Of a stretch of DNA of 34,746 nt, positions 1-9,721 are shown piece after piece. The stretch's first letter is position 1. Each line of letters opens with the position of its first letter. The translations under genes were made by a program, and so were the position numbers. The notes under the pieces are model-generated. The model ran no database searches, was not told the DNA's origin, and was given only the letters and a program-made list of their open reading frames with translations. The DNA is from Bacillota bacterium (GTDB taxonomy: Bacteria > Bacillota > Clostridia > Peptostreptococcales > Anaerovoracaceae). The stretch spans positions 1-34,746 of the forward strand of contig JABUTE010000040.1 in assembly GCA_021443825.1 (NCBI GenBank). The letters run 5' to 3'.

Positions 1-136
1 TGAGAAGGATCCTTCTCAGCGCATTTCCGAGGGTGTTTCCGTAGCCTCTTTCGAGGGGTTCAACGATAAATTTTCCGTAGCAAGGATCATCTTCAGCGCA
101 TTCGCTCATGATGTTCGGCTTTTCAATTTCTATCAC
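1..136 (-). CDS. rpoA: RNA polymerase alpha subunit, 5' part
   Basis: Alpha subunit of RNA polymerase, the dimer on which beta and beta' assemble. Only the first 45 codons are present; the gene leaves the window at the left edge. The visible protein begins MIEIEKPNI and reaches the conserved [13 protein letters not shown] of the N-terminal dimerisation domain. I chose the GTG at 134-136 because AAGGAGG sits about 8 bases upstream and because clostridial alpha subunits usually start MIEIEKP. An ATG nine codons further in has no such site. The gene follows rpsD after 51 bases, the standard order of the alpha operon; rplQ would be expected beyond the edge. Confidence 0.95.
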   Translation of the reverse strand, partial: MIEIEKPNIMSECAEDDPCYGKFIVEPLERGYGNTLGNALRRILL

Positions 137-187
137 TCAAAATCCCTCCTTGTTCCTTTCATCTGTTGATTTATCGGTTCAAGCTAC

Positions 188-808
188 TTATTTTGAGTAG
201 AGCTCGACGATCAGGTGCTCAGCAACAGGTGTATCGATCATTGCACGAGTGGGGAGAGAAAGTACCTTTCCTTCCAGCTTCTCGGTGTTGATGGTGACCC
301 ATTCGGGAGTGCTGATGGTCATTTCCTTCATTTCTTTGAACTTGAGAGATGACTGGCTCTTTTCCTTGACTGCGATTACATCGCCGGCCTTGACCAGCTG
401 AGAGGGAATGTCGACCTTCTTGCCGTTAACGGTGAAGTGACCGTGAGTAACCAGCTGTCTTGCTTCCTTTCTGGAGGAAGCAAAGCCCATTCTGAATACG
501 GTGTTGTCAAGTCTGCTCTCCAGCATGATGAGCAGGTTTTCACCGGTGATACCGGGCTTGGCAGCTGCCTTTTCAAAATAGTTTCTGAACTGAGTTTCCT
601 GCAGTCCGTAGAAACGCTTGGTCTTCTGCTTTTCGCGAAGCTGGAGACCATAGTTGGAGTTCTTCTTTCTATCCTGTCCGTGCTGTCCGGGAGCATAAGC
701 TCTCTTCTCCATAGCGCACTTGCTGCTGTAGCAGCGTTCGCCCTTGAGGAACAGCTTGCATCCTTCTCTTCTGCAAAGCTTGCAGGAAGGTCCTGTATAT
801 CTTGCCAT
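188..808 (-). CDS. rpsD: 30S ribosomal protein S4
   Basis: Primary 16S rRNA-binding protein of the small subunit, 206 residues, full length. Cys9, Cys12, Cys26 and Cys31 form the zinc site of the cysteine-rich form of S4. The S4 RNA-binding fold covers about residues 97-157, beginning [16 protein letters not shown]. The start is supported by AAGGGAGG just upstream. It lies between rpsK (19 bases) and rpoA, unlike Bacillus subtilis, where rpsD is outside this cluster. S4 is the translational repressor of the alpha operon in Escherichia coli, so its position here makes feedback on the rpsM leader possible, but that is inference. Confidence 0.98.
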   Translation of the reverse strand: MARYTGPSCKLCRREGCKLFLKGERCYSSKCAMEKRAYAPGQHGQDRKKNSNYGLQLREKQKTKRFYGLQETQFRNYFEKAAAKPGITGENLLIMLESRLDNTVFRMGFASSRKEARQLVTHGHFTVNGKKVDIPSQLVKAGDVIAVKEKSQSSLKFKEMKEMTISTPEWVTINTEKLEGKVLSLPTRAMIDTPVAEHLIVELYSK

Positions 809-827
809 GTTGTTTGTCCTCCCTTAA

Positions 828-1223
828 CTACACTCTTCTTCTCTTCGGCGGTCTGCAGCCATTGTGAGGAATAGGAGTGATATCCTTGATCATAGTAACT
901 GTAAGACCGGCGCTCTGCAGAGCTCTGATAGCAGCTTCTCTGCCGGAACCGGGGCCCTTTACATAAACTTCTACGGTCTTGAGTCCCTGATCGATCGCGC
1001 CCTTGGCAGCTTCTTCAGCAGCCATCTGAGCAGCAAACGGGGTGGACTTTCTGGATCCCTTGAAACCGAGGGAACCGGCGCTGCACCAGGAGATCGCATT
1101 TCCGGAAAGGTCGGTGAGGGTTACCAGGGTGTTGTTGAAGGATGCCTGAATATGTGCCTGACCGGCTTCGATATTCTTGCGTTCTCTCTTCTTCTTGCGT
1201 ACAGTCTTCTTTACTGTTGCCAT
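828..1223 (-). CDS. rpsK: 30S ribosomal protein S11
   Basis: Small-subunit platform protein that contacts the mRNA path near the E site, 131 residues, normal length. The N-terminus is a lysine/arginine-rich tail ([13 protein letters not shown]). The conserved core holds [13 protein letters not shown], and the C-terminus ends in the family signature [14 protein letters not shown]. It follows rpsM after 17 bases, with a good ribosome-binding site, and precedes rpsD. Confidence 0.98.
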   Translation of the reverse strand: MATVKKTVRKKKRERKNIEAGQAHIQASFNNTLVTLTDLSGNAISWCSAGSLGFKGSRKSTPFAAQMAAEEAAKGAIDQGLKTVEVYVKGPGSGREAAIRALQSAGLTVTMIKDITPIPHNGCRPPKRRRV

Positions 1224-1240
1224 TCTAGCTTACCTCCTTA

Positions 1241-1612
1241 CTAATCCTTCTTCTTGCGGCCGACAGTCTTCTTGGGGCCTTTTCTGGTGCGAGCGTTATT
1301 CTTGGTGTTCTGGCCGCGAACGGGAAGACCTCTTCTGTGGCGAACGCCTCTGAAGCATCCGATCTCCATCAGACGCTTGATATTGAGAGCGGTGTCTCTC
1401 TTCAGATCACCTTCGACCATGTATTCGCTGTCGATGATCTTTCTGATCGCACCTGCTTCATCTTCTGTAAGATCCTTTACTCTGGTATCCGGATTTACGC
1501 CGGCCTTCTCAAGGATGGCCTTTGCAGTGGGCTTTCCGATACCGTAAATGTAGGTAAGTCCGATTTCGACCCTCTTTTCTCTGGGCAAATCGACACCGGC
1601 TATACGAGCCAT
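1241..1612 (-). CDS. rpsM: 30S ribosomal protein S13
   Basis: Small-subunit head protein that contacts the P-site tRNA and forms an intersubunit bridge, 123 residues. It begins [14 protein letters not shown] and has the usual [10 protein letters not shown] helical segment. Its basic C-terminal tail ([20 protein letters not shown]) reaches toward the tRNA in known structures. The start follows AGGAGG by 9 bases. It is the first gene of the alpha part of the cluster and is preceded by a 117-base gap, the longest in the cluster, which holds a hairpin (see the entry at 1659). Confidence 0.98.
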   Translation of the reverse strand: MARIAGVDLPREKRVEIGLTYIYGIGKPTAKAILEKAGVNPDTRVKDLTEDEAGAIRKIIDSEYMVEGDLKRDTALNIKRLMEIGCFRGVRHRRGLPVRGQNTKNNARTRKGPKKTVGRKKKD

Positions 1613-1729
1613 AAATTATACCTCCTGATTGTACTGCAACTATAAATTATAATTTGACGTGCCAACCGCGTGAGTGCGCCGGCACACAATACCTATTGGA
1701 AGATGTCTGATCCTGTTGATCTGATCATC
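1613..1729 (-). promoter_or_regulatory. rpmJ-rpsM spacer, candidate alpha-operon leader
   Basis: A 117-base gap in a cluster where most gaps are 10-20 bases. On the transcribed strand it carries a hairpin at 1659-1685 (GTGCC/GGCAC outer stem, GCG/CGC inner stem), then an A+T-rich stretch and the rpsM ribosome-binding site. A TATAAT lies at 1646-1651, but I see no -35 at the right distance. In E. coli, S4 represses this point of the operon through a pseudoknotted leader. That this spacer has the same job is inference from position and structure only. Confidence 0.35.
1659..1685 (-). other. hairpin upstream of rpsM
   Basis: Inverted repeat: GTGCC at 1659-1663 pairs with GGCAC at 1681-1685, and GCG at 1668-1670 pairs with CGC at 1677-1679 around a six-base loop. 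No T-run follows on the minus strand, so it is not an intrinsic terminator. It ends about 46 bases before the rpsM start codon. Confidence 0.5.
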
Positions 1730-2076
<347 letters not shown>

Positions 2077-2084
<8 letters not shown>

Positions 2085-2877
2085 GAACAGCGTCCTCCTT
2101 GTTGGAACTCAAATTTGTTTCTTCCGCACCCAGAAGCGTAAGGATCCTGGGCTCGCCTTCGGTGATAACGACGGTGTTTTCGTAATGGGCTGCCCAGGAG
2201 CCATCACAGGTGACGGCTGTCCAGTCGTTGGACAGGACCTTTACATCATAAGCGCCGGTGCAGATCATGGGCTCGATGGCCAGGGTCATACCCGGGGTCA
2301 GGAGCGGACCGCGACCGGCCTTTCCGTAATTGGGGATCTGGGGATCCTCATGAAGATTTCTGCCGACACCGTGGCCCACGAAATCGCGGACGACGGCAAA
2401 GCCTGCGGATTCAACACATGTCTGGATCGCATGGGATACATCTCCGAGGCGGTTGCCCTTTCGGCAGAACTTGAGTCCTTCGAAAAAGCTTTCCTCGGCG
2501 ACCCGGATCAGCCGGGCATGTTCATCGCTGATCGTGCCGACCGGATAGGTCCTTGCGGCATCGGAGTAATAGCCGTTGCAGACGGTTCCCAGATCGACAC
2601 TGACGATATCACCCTCGCGAAGCAGCCGCTTCTTCGAGGGGATGCCGTGAACGACTTCCTCATTGACAGACACGCAGGCAGCGGCGGGAAACCCGCCGTA
2701 GCCCTTGAATGCGGGAAGCATTCCGTGATTGCGAATATAAGCTTCGCACCAATGGTCGATATCCTTTGTGCTGATACCGGGCGCGATGATCGAAGGCAGC
2801 TCGTCGAGCATGGCTGCGGTGACGGCTGCTGCTTTTTTCATTTGCTCGATCTCATGCGCGGATTTGAGCACGATCAT
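2077..2877 (-). CDS. map: methionine aminopeptidase, type I
   Basis: Removes the N-terminal methionine from new proteins with small second residues; a cytosolic dinuclear metalloenzyme. It has 266 residues. All five metal ligands are visible: Asp95 and Asp106 ([14 protein letters not shown]), His169 ([10 protein letters not shown]), Glu202 (AIEPM) and Glu233 (HYENTV); His78 is the usual substrate-side histidine. The last 15 or so residues ([12 protein letters not shown]) extend beyond the catalytic core and partly encode the ribosome-binding site of infA. It starts only two bases after the adk stop. Many Clostridia carry a small KOW-domain gene between map and infA; here the two genes overlap. 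Confidence 0.98.
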
Positions 2878-2879
2878 GG

Positions 2880-3527
2880 TTATTCTCCCAATACTGCACA
2901 GATCGCGTTCAGTACATCCTGTACAGAACCGGCTCCGTCGATGGGCGCCAGCTTACCGCTGCTGCGGTAGTAATCGGTGAGAGGACTTGTCTGAGCCTGA
3001 TAGACTGCAAAACGATTTTTAACGGTCTCTTCCGTATCGTCTGCTCTCTGATAGACTTCGCCGCCGCAGACATCGCAGACGCCCTCGACCTTGGGGGGCA
3101 TGGAAACGACGTGATACGGCTTTCCGCACTTTCTGCAGACTCTTCTTCCGACCATTCGGGGAAGGAGGATAGCTTCATCTACTTCGATATCTATTACTTT
3201 ATCCAGCTCCTGACCGTTCTTTGCCAGATATTCGTCAAAGAACTTTGCCTGGGCGACGGTTCTGGGGAAGCCGTCCAGAAGATAACCGTTCGCGCAGTCG
3301 CTCTTCTGCACTCTGTCTGCCACGACCTCGCATACCAGCTCGTCGGGAACAAGCTGACCGGCTTCCATAATGGAGCTGATCTTTACCCCCAAAGGAGTAC
3401 CTTCCTTGACATTTGCCCGGAAGATATCTCCTGTGGAGATGTGCGGGATGTTATATTTTGTGGAAATTCCTTCGGCCTGGGTGCCCTTTCCGGCGCCCGG
3501 GGGGCCTAATAAAACAACACGCTTCAT
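2880..3527 (-). CDS. adk: adenylate kinase
   Basis: Catalyses ATP + AMP = 2 ADP in the cytosol. It has 215 residues, the long bacterial form with a full LID domain. The P-loop GPPGAGKGTQ is at residues 8-17, and the AMP site motif DGFPRT is at 85-90. The LID carries Cys131, Cys134, Cys151 and Cys154, the structural zinc site typical of Gram-positive adenylate kinases. It sits 16 bases after secY and two bases before map, the standard secY-adk-map order. Confidence 0.98.
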   Translation of the reverse strand: MKRVVLLGPPGAGKGTQAEGISTKYNIPHISTGDIFRANVKEGTPLGVKISSIMEAGQLVPDELVCEVVADRVQKSDCANGYLLDGFPRTVAQAKFFDEYLAKNGQELDKVIDIEVDEAILLPRMVGRRVCRKCGKPYHVVSMPPKVEGVCDVCGGEVYQRADDTEETVKNRFAVYQAQTSPLTDYYRSSGKLAPIDGAGSVQDVLNAICAVLGE

Positions 3528-3543
3528 TTTCGTACCTGTCCTC

Positions 3544-4827
3544 CTACTTAAGGAATCCGCTGTAGTTGCGCATTACCATCATGGTCTCGATCTGCTTCAT
3601 GGTATCCAGGGCAACGCCGATCGCAATGATAACGGAGGTGCCGCCGAAGCCGATGGACAGGGTGGTAAGCTGCTGCAGAATGGTGGGCAGAGTCGCTACG
3701 ACCGCAAGGAAGAGGGCGCTTACCACATTCAGTCTGCTGCTGACCTTCTGGATATATTCCGCAGTGGATCTGCCGGGACGGATTCCGGGAATGAATCCGC
3801 CGTTGGACTTCATCTGCTCAGCAATTTCAACAGGGTTGAAGGTGATGGCAGCATAGAAGTAGGTGAATCCGATGATGAGCAGGATCTCCAAAACGCCCAT
3901 GATGTAGACACCGGGGTTTCCGGAGGTGCTCAGGTACTTGGTCACAAAGTTTGCGAATCCGGTGTTGGGAGCCATATATGCGATGGTATTGGGCAGCTGC
4001 AGAATGGATACTGCGAAGATGACGGGAATAACGCCTGCCTGATTTACCTTCATGGGGATATGGCTGCTCTGTCCGCCGTAGACCTTGCGGCCGACGACTC
4101 TCTTTGCGTACTGTACGGGGATCTTGCGGGTACCCTCGGTAACGAGGATGATGCCCACGATGATCAGCAGTGCAAAGATCAGGAAGAGCACAACGGAGAT
4201 GATTCCGACGCTGCCGCTTGCGACCTTGCTGACAGTCTTGGAAATGGTGGTGGGGATTCTGGAAACGATACCTGCGAAGATGATCAGCGAGATACCGTTG
4301 CCGATGCCCTTATCGTTGATCCGTTCGCCCAGCCACATCAGGAAGATGGTGCCGGCGACCAGAGTCAGAACGATGACGATCTTGGAAAGGATGCTGTTGT
4401 CAGACAGCACGTTTCCGAACAGACCGAAGGTGTAGCCGATGGCCTGGATCAGAGCCAGACCGACGGTGATGTATCTTGTGAGAGCAGCCATCTTACGTCT
4501 TCCCTCTTCGCCCTGCTTGGTCAGCTCTTCCAGCTTGGGGAAGGCAACTGCCAGCAGCTGCAGAATAATGGAGGATGTGATGTAAGGAGTGATGCTCAGC
4601 GCGAAGATGGTGAAGTTGCTGAAGGATCCTCCGGAGAACAGATCGAACAGACCAAACAGTCCGGCTTCGTTGGAATCGAACATGTTGGTCAGCAGTGCTC
4701 TGTTGATACCGGGGACGGGGATGTTGGAGCCGAGGCGGAAGACTACCAGCATAGCGAAGGTATAGAGAATTTTCTTTCTCATTTCAGGAATCTTCCAGGC
4801 CTGCTTCATAGTCTGCAGCATGCCCAT
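3544..4827 (-). CDS. secY: preprotein translocase subunit SecY
   Basis: Channel subunit of the Sec translocon in the cytoplasmic membrane, 427 residues, with the ten hydrophobic segments expected. The N-terminus (MLQTMKQAWKIPEMRKKILYT) and the segment GSNIPVPGI are family hallmarks, as is the cytoplasmic loop GIRPGRST near residue 345. The start codon overlaps the rplO stop as TAATG at 4825-4829, so translation is probably coupled to L15. Partners SecE and SecG are not in the window. Confidence 0.98.
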   Translation of the reverse strand: MGMLQTMKQAWKIPEMRKKILYTFAMLVVFRLGSNIPVPGINRALLTNMFDSNEAGLFGLFDLFSGGSFSNFTIFALSITPYITSSIILQLLAVAFPKLEELTKQGEEGRRKMAALTRYITVGLALIQAIGYTFGLFGNVLSDNSILSKIVIVLTLVAGTIFLMWLGERINDKGIGNGISLIIFAGIVSRIPTTISKTVSKVASGSVGIISVVLFLIFALLIIVGIILVTEGTRKIPVQYAKRVVGRKVYGGQSSHIPMKVNQAGVIPVIFAVSILQLPNTIAYMAPNTGFANFVTKYLSTSGNPGVYIMGVLEILLIIGFTYFYAAITFNPVEIAEQMKSNGGFIPGIRPGRSTAEYIQKVSSRLNVVSALFLAVVATLPTILQQLTTLSIGFGGTSVIIAIGVALDTMKQIETMMVMRNYSGFLK

Positions 4828-5267
4828 TAGATCACCTCAGCCTTTCCTCCTGCTGCAACGATCTTGTCGATCGCGCTGTTGCTGAACTTCTGTGCCTGTA
4901 CGGTCAGCTTCTTGGTCAGCTCGCCGTTTCCGAGAATCTTGATGCCGTCGGATACGCCCTTTGCAAGGCCCAGATCCATCATCATTTCGGGAGTAACGGT
5001 GGTTCCGTCTTCAAAGACATTGAGTGCATCTACATTGACGCCAACGTAGGTAACGCTCCAGTGATTGGTGAATCCTCTCTTGGGGATTCTTCTGTAGAGA
5101 GGCATCTGGCCGCCTTCGAAACCGAGACGGAGCTTGCCGCCGCTTCTGGACTTCTGACCGTTCATACCACGGCCGGCGGTAGTACCATTTCCGGTACCGG
5201 TACCTCTGCCCTTTCTCTTGCCCACGAAAGTGGAGCCTTCGGGCTTCTTTAATTCATGAAGTTTCAT
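4827..5267 (-). CDS. rplO: 50S ribosomal protein L15
   Basis: Large-subunit assembly protein, 146 residues. The glycine/arginine-rich N-terminal arm ([20 protein letters not shown]) threads into 23S rRNA in known structures and is intact. The C-terminal globular part ends [10 protein letters not shown]. The stop codon overlaps the secY start by one base, while rpmD lies 15 bases upstream. Confidence 0.98.
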   Translation of the reverse strand: MKLHELKKPEGSTFVGKRKGRGTGTGNGTTAGRGMNGQKSRSGGKLRLGFEGGQMPLYRRIPKRGFTNHWSVTYVGVNVDALNVFEDGTTVTPEMMMDLGLAKGVSDGIKILGNGELTKKLTVQAQKFSNSAIDKIVAAGGKAEVI

Positions 5268-5282
5268 TGATTCGTCCTCCCT

Positions 5283-5456
5283 TTAGCACTCTTCAACCTT
5301 TAAGAGGTGAGAAACCTTCTTTACAGCTCCCCAGGTCTGAGGAGTGTCGGGCAGCTCTACAGTGTGATGGAGCTTTCTCAGTCCGAGAGCTTCAACAACC
5401 TTCTTCTGATAAGGAGTAGCGCCGATCGTGCTCTTTACTAATGTGATCTTAAGCAT
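5283..5456 (-). CDS. rpmD: 50S ribosomal protein L30
   Basis: Large-subunit protein of 57 residues, starting MLKITLVKSTIGATPYQKK. The motif LGLRKLHHTVELPDTPQ is the conserved L30/L7e signature. The ATG at 5454-5456 follows an AGGAGG site by eight bases. It sits between rpsE and rplO, as in most bacteria. Confidence 0.96.
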   Translation of the reverse strand: MLKITLVKSTIGATPYQKKVVEALGLRKLHHTVELPDTPQTWGAVKKVSHLLKVEEC

Positions 5457-5468
5457 TTATTTCTCCTC

Positions 5469-5969
5469 CTATCCCAGAATCTCTTCCTTGCTCAGTCCTC
5501 TCAGAGCTGCGACCTGTTCAACAGTTCTCAGCTGCTTCAGGCCTGCGAGAGTTGCATGCGCAACGTTTCCTGCATTGCTGGAGCCCAGGGACTTTGCTCT
5601 TACGTCAGTAACACCGGCAAATTCCAGCACGGTACGTGCAGAACCACCGGCAATAACTCCGGTACCGGGAGCGGCGGGCATGATGAGAACCTTGCCTGCG
5701 CCGAAGACACCGAGGGTCTTGTGGGGGATGGTCGTTCCTACGAGGGGAACGGTGATCAGGGACTTCTTTGCATCCTCGGTAGCCTTTCTGACGGCTTCGG
5801 GGATTTCAACGGACTTGCCGAGACCCAGGCCTACATGACCTGCATTGTCACCTACAACGACGGTGACGCTGAATCTGGAGTTCTTACCACCCTTAACAAC
5901 CTTGGTAACTCTTCTGATGTTAATGATGGATTCCTTCAGATCGAGCTTGGTTACGTCAATATTACGCAT
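5469..5969 (-). CDS. rpsE: 30S ribosomal protein S5
   Basis: Small-subunit protein near the mRNA entry site and decoding centre, 166 residues. The double-stranded-RNA-binding-type N-terminal domain contains [19 protein letters not shown] and the loop [14 protein letters not shown]. The C-terminal domain includes [17 protein letters not shown]. Both are intact. It follows rplR after 15 bases. Confidence 0.98.
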   Translation of the reverse strand: MRNIDVTKLDLKESIINIRRVTKVVKGGKNSRFSVTVVVGDNAGHVGLGLGKSVEIPEAVRKATEDAKKSLITVPLVGTTIPHKTLGVFGAGKVLIMPAAPGTGVIAGGSARTVLEFAGVTDVRAKSLGSSNAGNVAHATLAGLKQLRTVEQVAALRGLSKEEILG

Positions 5970-5984
5970 TCAGATAACTCCTCC

Positions 5985-6350
5985 TTAGAAATTCAGGCCG
6001 GCAGCTCTTGCGCCATCAGCCAGTTCCTGTACTCTTCCGTGATAGAGGTATCCGCCTCTGTCGAAGCATACAGTTTCAACTCCAGCTTCCTTAGCTCTCT
6101 TGCCGACCAGCTCGCCGACCAGCTTGGCAGCAGCCTTGTTGCCGCCGTAAGAGACCTGTTCCTTGATCTCCTTGTCAAGGGTGGATGCTGCACAGATGGT
6201 CTTGCCGTTTACATCGTCAATGACCTGTGCGTAGATGTTCTTGGAGCTTCTGAATACACACAGTCTGGGCATCTCGGGAGTTCCGAAAACGCTCTTTCTT
6301 ACTCTGGCATGTCTGGCCAGACGATTATCATTTCTGCTTCTGTTAGCCAT
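5985..6350 (-). CDS. rplR: 50S ribosomal protein L18
   Basis: 5S rRNA-binding protein of the large subunit, 121 residues from [19 protein letters not shown] to [10 protein letters not shown] chose the ATG at 6348-6350: its GGAAGGAG site is about eight bases upstream. A GTG three codons earlier would sit one base from the same site and is unlikely to be used. The conserved segment [17 protein letters not shown] near the C-terminus is present. Confidence 0.97.
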   Translation of the reverse strand: MANRSRNDNRLARHARVRKSVFGTPEMPRLCVFRSSKNIYAQVIDDVNGKTICAASTLDKEIKEQVSYGGNKAAAKLVGELVGKRAKEAGVETVCFDRGGYLYHGRVQELADGARAAGLNF

Positions 6351-6367
6351 TTCGTTCACTCCTTCCT

Positions 6368-6907
6368 TTACTTACCGGTCTTGCCTTCTTTTCTGCGTAC
6401 ATGTTCACCTGCGTAGCGAATACCCTTGCCCTTATAGGGTTCAGGCTTTCTCCAGGAGCGAATGACTGCAGCGTAGTTGCCGACGAGAGCCTTATCAGCG
6501 CCCTTGACAACGATTTCGGTAGCAGAGGTGCAGGCAGTTTCAATGCCTTCGGGGTCAGTCATGATAACAGGGTGAGAGTAACCAAGCTGCATAACCAGGT
6601 CCTTGCCCTTCTTTTCGGCCTTGTAACCAACGCCGATCATTTCCAGCTTCTTTTCGTAACCCTGGGTTACGCCGATTACCATGTTGTTGACCAGGGTTCT
6701 GGACAGACCGTACTTCATTTCTGCGTCACGGCTGCTTTCTGCGGTGGTCAGGGTAACGACACCGTTTTCCTGTTCAATTTTGATGAGGGGGCTGATCTGC
6801 TCGCTGAGGGTACCCTTGGGTCCCTTTACGGTAACCAGGTTCTTGTCACTAACGGTGACTTCGACGCCGGCAGGAACAGTCACAGGCAGTTTTCCTATTC
6901 TGGACAT
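6368..6907 (-). CDS. rplF: 50S ribosomal protein L6
   Basis: Large-subunit protein close to the factor-binding site, 179 residues made of two similar folds. The N-terminal half begins [17 protein letters not shown]. The C-terminal half carries the signature [27 protein letters not shown] region at about residues 152-179. It is followed by rplR after 17 bases. Confidence 0.98.
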   Translation of the reverse strand: MSRIGKLPVTVPAGVEVTVSDKNLVTVKGPKGTLSEQISPLIKIEQENGVVTLTTAESSRDAEMKYGLSRTLVNNMVIGVTQGYEKKLEMIGVGYKAEKKGKDLVMQLGYSHPVIMTDPEGIETACTSATEIVVKGADKALVGNYAAVIRSWRKPEPYKGKGIRYAGEHVRRKEGKTGK

Positions 6908-6925
6908 TTGTTTCTCCTTTCCTAA

Positions 6926-7324
6926 TTACCAAACGTAGCAGATAACTTCGCCGCCAACGTTCAGCTTGCGAGCTTCCTTATCGGTGATAAGGCCGTTGGA
7001 GGTGGAGATGATAGCAATACCCAGGCCGCCCAGGACCTTGGGAACTTCATCCGCTTTTACATAGACCTTGAGTCCGGGCTTGGATACTCTCTGAATACCG
7101 GTGATGACTCTGGTCTTATCGCCTGCATACTTCATCTGGATCTTGATGGTGTTCTGAACGTCACCTTCAACGATCTCGAAGCTCTTGATATAGCCTTCCT
7201 TCAGAAGGATTTCAGCGATATTCTTCTTGAGCTTGGATGCGGGGATTTCAACACTTGCATGACCTGCAATGTTGGCATTTCTGATTCTTGTAAGCATATC
7301 TGCTACAGGATCTGTCATAGTCAT
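6926..7324 (-). CDS. rpsH: 30S ribosomal protein S8
   Basis: Primary 16S rRNA-binding protein, 132 residues. It begins [18 protein letters not shown] and ends with the family signature ([20 protein letters not shown], then ICYVW). Two ATG codons lie two codons apart; the first is placed about ten bases from AAGGAGG and is preferred. S8 represses the spc operon in E. coli; I see no clear copy of its target helix here. Confidence 0.97.
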   Translation of the reverse strand: MTMTDPVADMLTRIRNANIAGHASVEIPASKLKKNIAEILLKEGYIKSFEIVEGDVQNTIKIQMKYAGDKTRVITGIQRVSKPGLKVYVKADEVPKVLGGLGIAIISTSNGLITDKEARKLNVGGEVICYVW

Positions 7325-7349
7325 TGTGAGTATGCCTCCTTCCTTCGAA

Positions 7350-7535
7350 TTACCAGCTTGCCTTCTTTACGCCGGGGATCTGTCCCTTGTAAGCAAGCTC
7401 TCTGAAACAAATACGGCAGATACCGTACTTTCTTAAATATGCATGGGGTCTTCCGCAAATCTTGCAGCGGTTGTAAGCCTGAGTGGAATGCTTGGGAGCT
7501 CTCTGCTGCTTAACCTTAAGAGATGTCTTAGCCAT
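7350..7535 (-). CDS. rpsN: 30S ribosomal protein S14, type Z
   Basis: Small-subunit head protein, 61 residues. It is the short zinc-binding form: Cys24, Cys27, Cys40 and Cys43 (CKICGRP, CRICFRE) bind one zinc. The C-terminus [11 protein letters not shown] is characteristic. This form is sometimes called rpsZ. It sits between rplE and rpsH, the usual place. Confidence 0.97.
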   Translation of the reverse strand: MAKTSLKVKQQRAPKHSTQAYNRCKICGRPHAYLRKYGICRICFRELAYKGQIPGVKKASW

Positions 7536-7544
7536 TGTGACCTC

Positions 7545-8087
7545 CTACTTCTCAAACGGCATGCCGAGCATTTCGAGAAGAGCCTTTGCTTCTTCGTCGG
7601 TCTTAGCCGTGGTGGTGAAAATAATGTCCATACCTCTGACCTTTTCGACCTGATCGTAAACGATTTCGGGGAAGATCAGCTGTTCCTTTACGCCCATGGA
7701 GTAGTTGCCGCGGCCGTCGAAGGAATTCTGCTTAACGCCCTTGAAGTCTCTTACTCTGGGCAGTGCGATGTTGAACAGCTTATCAGCGAATTCATACATG
7801 TTGTCGCCGCGCAGGGTTACCTTGCAGCCGACAGCCATGCCTTCTCTGATCTTGAAGTTCGCGATGGACTTTCTGGACTTGGTGACTACGGGAGCCTGTC
7901 CGGAGATCATGGCCATTTCCTTAACAGCCAGTTCCTGCAGCTTGGCGTTGTCTTTGCAATCGCCGAAGCCCATGTTGAGGGTGATCTTCTCAAGCTTGGG
8001 AACCATCATAACGTTCTCGTACTGAAACTTTTCCTTGAGTGCGGGGAAAACTTCAGCGGTGTACTTTTCTTTCAGTCTTGCCGACAT
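7545..8087 (-). CDS. rplE: 50S ribosomal protein L5
   Basis: 5S rRNA-binding protein of the central protuberance that contacts the P-site tRNA, 180 residues. It begins [21 protein letters not shown] and carries the family signature [14 protein letters not shown] at about residues 34-47. The C-terminal region ([21 protein letters not shown]) is intact. It follows rplX after 18 bases. Confidence 0.98.
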   Translation of the reverse strand: MSARLKEKYTAEVFPALKEKFQYENVMMVPKLEKITLNMGFGDCKDNAKLQELAVKEMAMISGQAPVVTKSRKSIANFKIREGMAVGCKVTLRGDNMYEFADKLFNIALPRVRDFKGVKQNSFDGRGNYSMGVKEQLIFPEIVYDQVEKVRGMDIIFTTTAKTDEEAKALLEMLGMPFEK

Positions 8088-8105
8088 TGTGTTTTCTCCT
8101 TTCTA

Positions 8106-8411
8106 TTAGTCAATGACCTGACCGGACTTCTTGGAAACTCTCTTCTTTACGCCGTTTTCTACGACATAACCGATCTTGGTTGCAGCCTTGGCCTTGGTGT
8201 CGTAGTACATAACGTTGGAAACATGGATGGGTCCTTCGACCTTGCGGATCTCGGCAGGCTGATTCTGCTGTGCCTTCGCATGCTTGGTCTGAATGTTTAC
8301 GCCTTCTACATAAACGCGCTCGTTCTTGGTGTCAACACGGAGAACCTTTCCCTTCATGCCCTTGTCTTTGCCGGCAATTACCAGGACGGTATCATCTTTT
8401 TTGATTTTCAT
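8106..8411 (-). CDS. rplX: 50S ribosomal protein L24
   Basis: Assembly initiator protein of the large subunit, 101 residues. The KOW motif covers roughly residues 4-31 (KDDTVLVIAGKDKGMKGKV). The rest matches the family, including GPIHVSNVMYY. It is translated 13 bases after rplN. Confidence 0.97.
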   Translation of the reverse strand: MKIKKDDTVLVIAGKDKGMKGKVLRVDTKNERVYVEGVNIQTKHAKAQQNQPAEIRKVEGPIHVSNVMYYDTKAKAATKIGYVVENGVKKRVSKKSGQVID

Positions 8412-8424
8412 TAATCTGAACCTC

Positions 8425-8793
8425 CTACAGAACTTCAGGAGCCAGGGAAACGATCTTCATGAATCCCTTGTCTCTCAGCTCTCTTGCTACCGGTCCAAAG
8501 ATACGGGTTCCGATAGGTGTCTTGTCATCCTTAATAATAACAGCAGCATTCTGATCGAACTTTACATAGCTTCCGTCCATTCTTCTTGCGCCGCTTGCGG
8601 TTCTTACGATGACAGCCTTAACGACGTCACCCTTCTTTACCTGACCGCCGGGGGTTGCATCCTTGACGGCACATACGATGATGTCGCCGATGTTTGCATA
8701 CTTACGACCGGTGCCGCCGAGAATACGGATGCAAAGGAGTTCCTTTGCGCCGGAATTGTCAGCAACCTTCAGTCTTGTTTCATTCTGAATCAT
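8425..8793 (-). CDS. rplN: 50S ribosomal protein L14
   Basis: Large-subunit protein at an intersubunit bridge, 122 residues, the normal bacterial length. It begins [19 protein letters not shown] and ends [16 protein letters not shown], both strongly conserved. It lies 11 bases after rpsQ. Confidence 0.98.
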   Translation of the reverse strand: MIQNETRLKVADNSGAKELLCIRILGGTGRKYANIGDIIVCAVKDATPGGQVKKGDVVKAVIVRTASGARRMDGSYVKFDQNAAVIIKDDKTPIGTRIFGPVARELRDKGFMKIVSLAPEVL

Positions 8794-8804
8794 CTGGTGC
8801 CTCC

Positions 8805-9065
8805 TTACTTGACCTTCTCGACGATTTCAACAAGTCTCCATCTGCAGTTCTTGGACAGAGGTCTTGTTTCCATGATCTTTACCTTATCGCCGATCTGGCA
8901 CTCGTTGTTTTCATCGTGTGCCATGAACTTCTTGGTGATCTTTTCAGACTTACCGTAAAGAGAATGGCGACGGGATTCTTCGATTGCAACGACGATCGTC
9001 TTGTTCATCTTGTTGCTAACTACAAAACCAACCTTGGTCTTTCTGAGATTTCTTTCATCAGACAT
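8805..9065 (-). CDS. rpsQ: 30S ribosomal protein S17
   Basis: Primary 16S rRNA-binding protein with an OB fold, 86 residues. Conserved parts include [18 protein letters not shown], the KKFMAHDE loop, and the C-terminal signature [20 protein letters not shown]. It lies 19 bases after rpmC. Confidence 0.98.
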   Translation of the reverse strand: MSDERNLRKTKVGFVVSNKMNKTIVVAIEESRRHSLYGKSEKITKKFMAHDENNECQIGDKVKIMETRPLSKNCRWRLVEIVEKVK

Positions 9066-9084
9066 TTCTGCATCCTCCTTTCGA

Positions 9085-9288
9085 TTACTTTTCTGCTGCC
9101 TTGAGCTCGTTCTCTCTCATGACAGTCTTGATTCTTGCGATGTCTTTCTTAACTTCTTTCATCTTGAGCGAGTTCTCAAGCTGGCCGGTAACATGCTGGA
9201 AGCGGAGGTTGAACAGCTCCTTCTTCAGCTTCAGTTCCTCAGCTGCAAGCTCGGTCTGGCTCATCTTCTTGATTGCTTCAATTTTCAT
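9085..9288 (-). CDS. rpmC: 50S ribosomal protein L29
   Basis: Two-helix protein near the peptide exit tunnel, 67 residues. It begins [21 protein letters not shown] and includes the signature [17 protein letters not shown]. Its start overlaps the rplP stop as TAATG at 9286-9290, which suggests translational coupling. Confidence 0.98.
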   Translation of the reverse strand: MKIEAIKKMSQTELAAEELKLKKELFNLRFQHVTGQLENSLKMKEVKKDIARIKTVMRENELKAAEK

Positions 9289-9701
9289 TATGCTTCTTCC
9301 TTCTTAACGAACTTGCACTTTACGGGGAGCTTGTGGGAAGCGAGACGCATAGCTTCTCTTGCTGCTTCTTCGGAAACTCCGCCGATCTCAAACATAACTC
9401 TGCCGGGCTTTACAACTGCTACCCAATATTCGGGAGAACCTTTACCGGAACCCATACGAACTTCAGCAGGCTTCTTGGTTACAGACTTGTGAGGGAAGAT
9501 CTTGATGTAGACCTCGCCGCCTCTCTTGATATATCTGGTCATTGCGATACGAGCAGCTTCGATCTGGTTAGCAGTGATCCAACCGCATTCCATGGACTGG
9601 AGACCATAGGTACCGTAGGTAACGGTGTTACCCTTGGTTGCAATGCCCTTCATTCTGCCTCTGTGAAGTCTTCTGTACTTCACGCGCTTTGGCATTAACA
9701 T
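9288..9701 (-). CDS. rplP: 50S ribosomal protein L16
   Basis: Large-subunit protein that helps position the A-site tRNA, 137 residues. I start it at the ATG at 9699-9701 ([19 protein letters not shown]), nine bases after AAGGAGG and the usual family start. A TTG two codons earlier is less likely. The conserved segment [18 protein letters not shown] is present. The stop overlaps the rpmC start by one base. Confidence 0.97.
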   Translation of the reverse strand: MLMPKRVKYRRLHRGRMKGIATKGNTVTYGTYGLQSMECGWITANQIEAARIAMTRYIKRGGEVYIKIFPHKSVTKKPAEVRMGSGKGSPEYWVAVVKPGRVMFEIGGVSEEAAREAMRLASHKLPVKCKFVKKEEA

Positions 9702-9721
9702 TGGCAAATTCCTCCTTCTTG

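Noticed and set aside
1646-1651. A perfect TATAAT upstream of rpsM
   Set aside because: No -35 element at 16-18 bases and no TG extension; it lies in an A+T-rich stretch, so it was kept only as a note in the leader entry.
3370-4830. A 486-codon open frame on the plus strand opposite secY and adk
   Set aside because: It is antisense to two certain genes, has no ribosome-binding site, and its product is low-complexity (Asp, Gly, Gln-rich), typical of mirrored codon bias.
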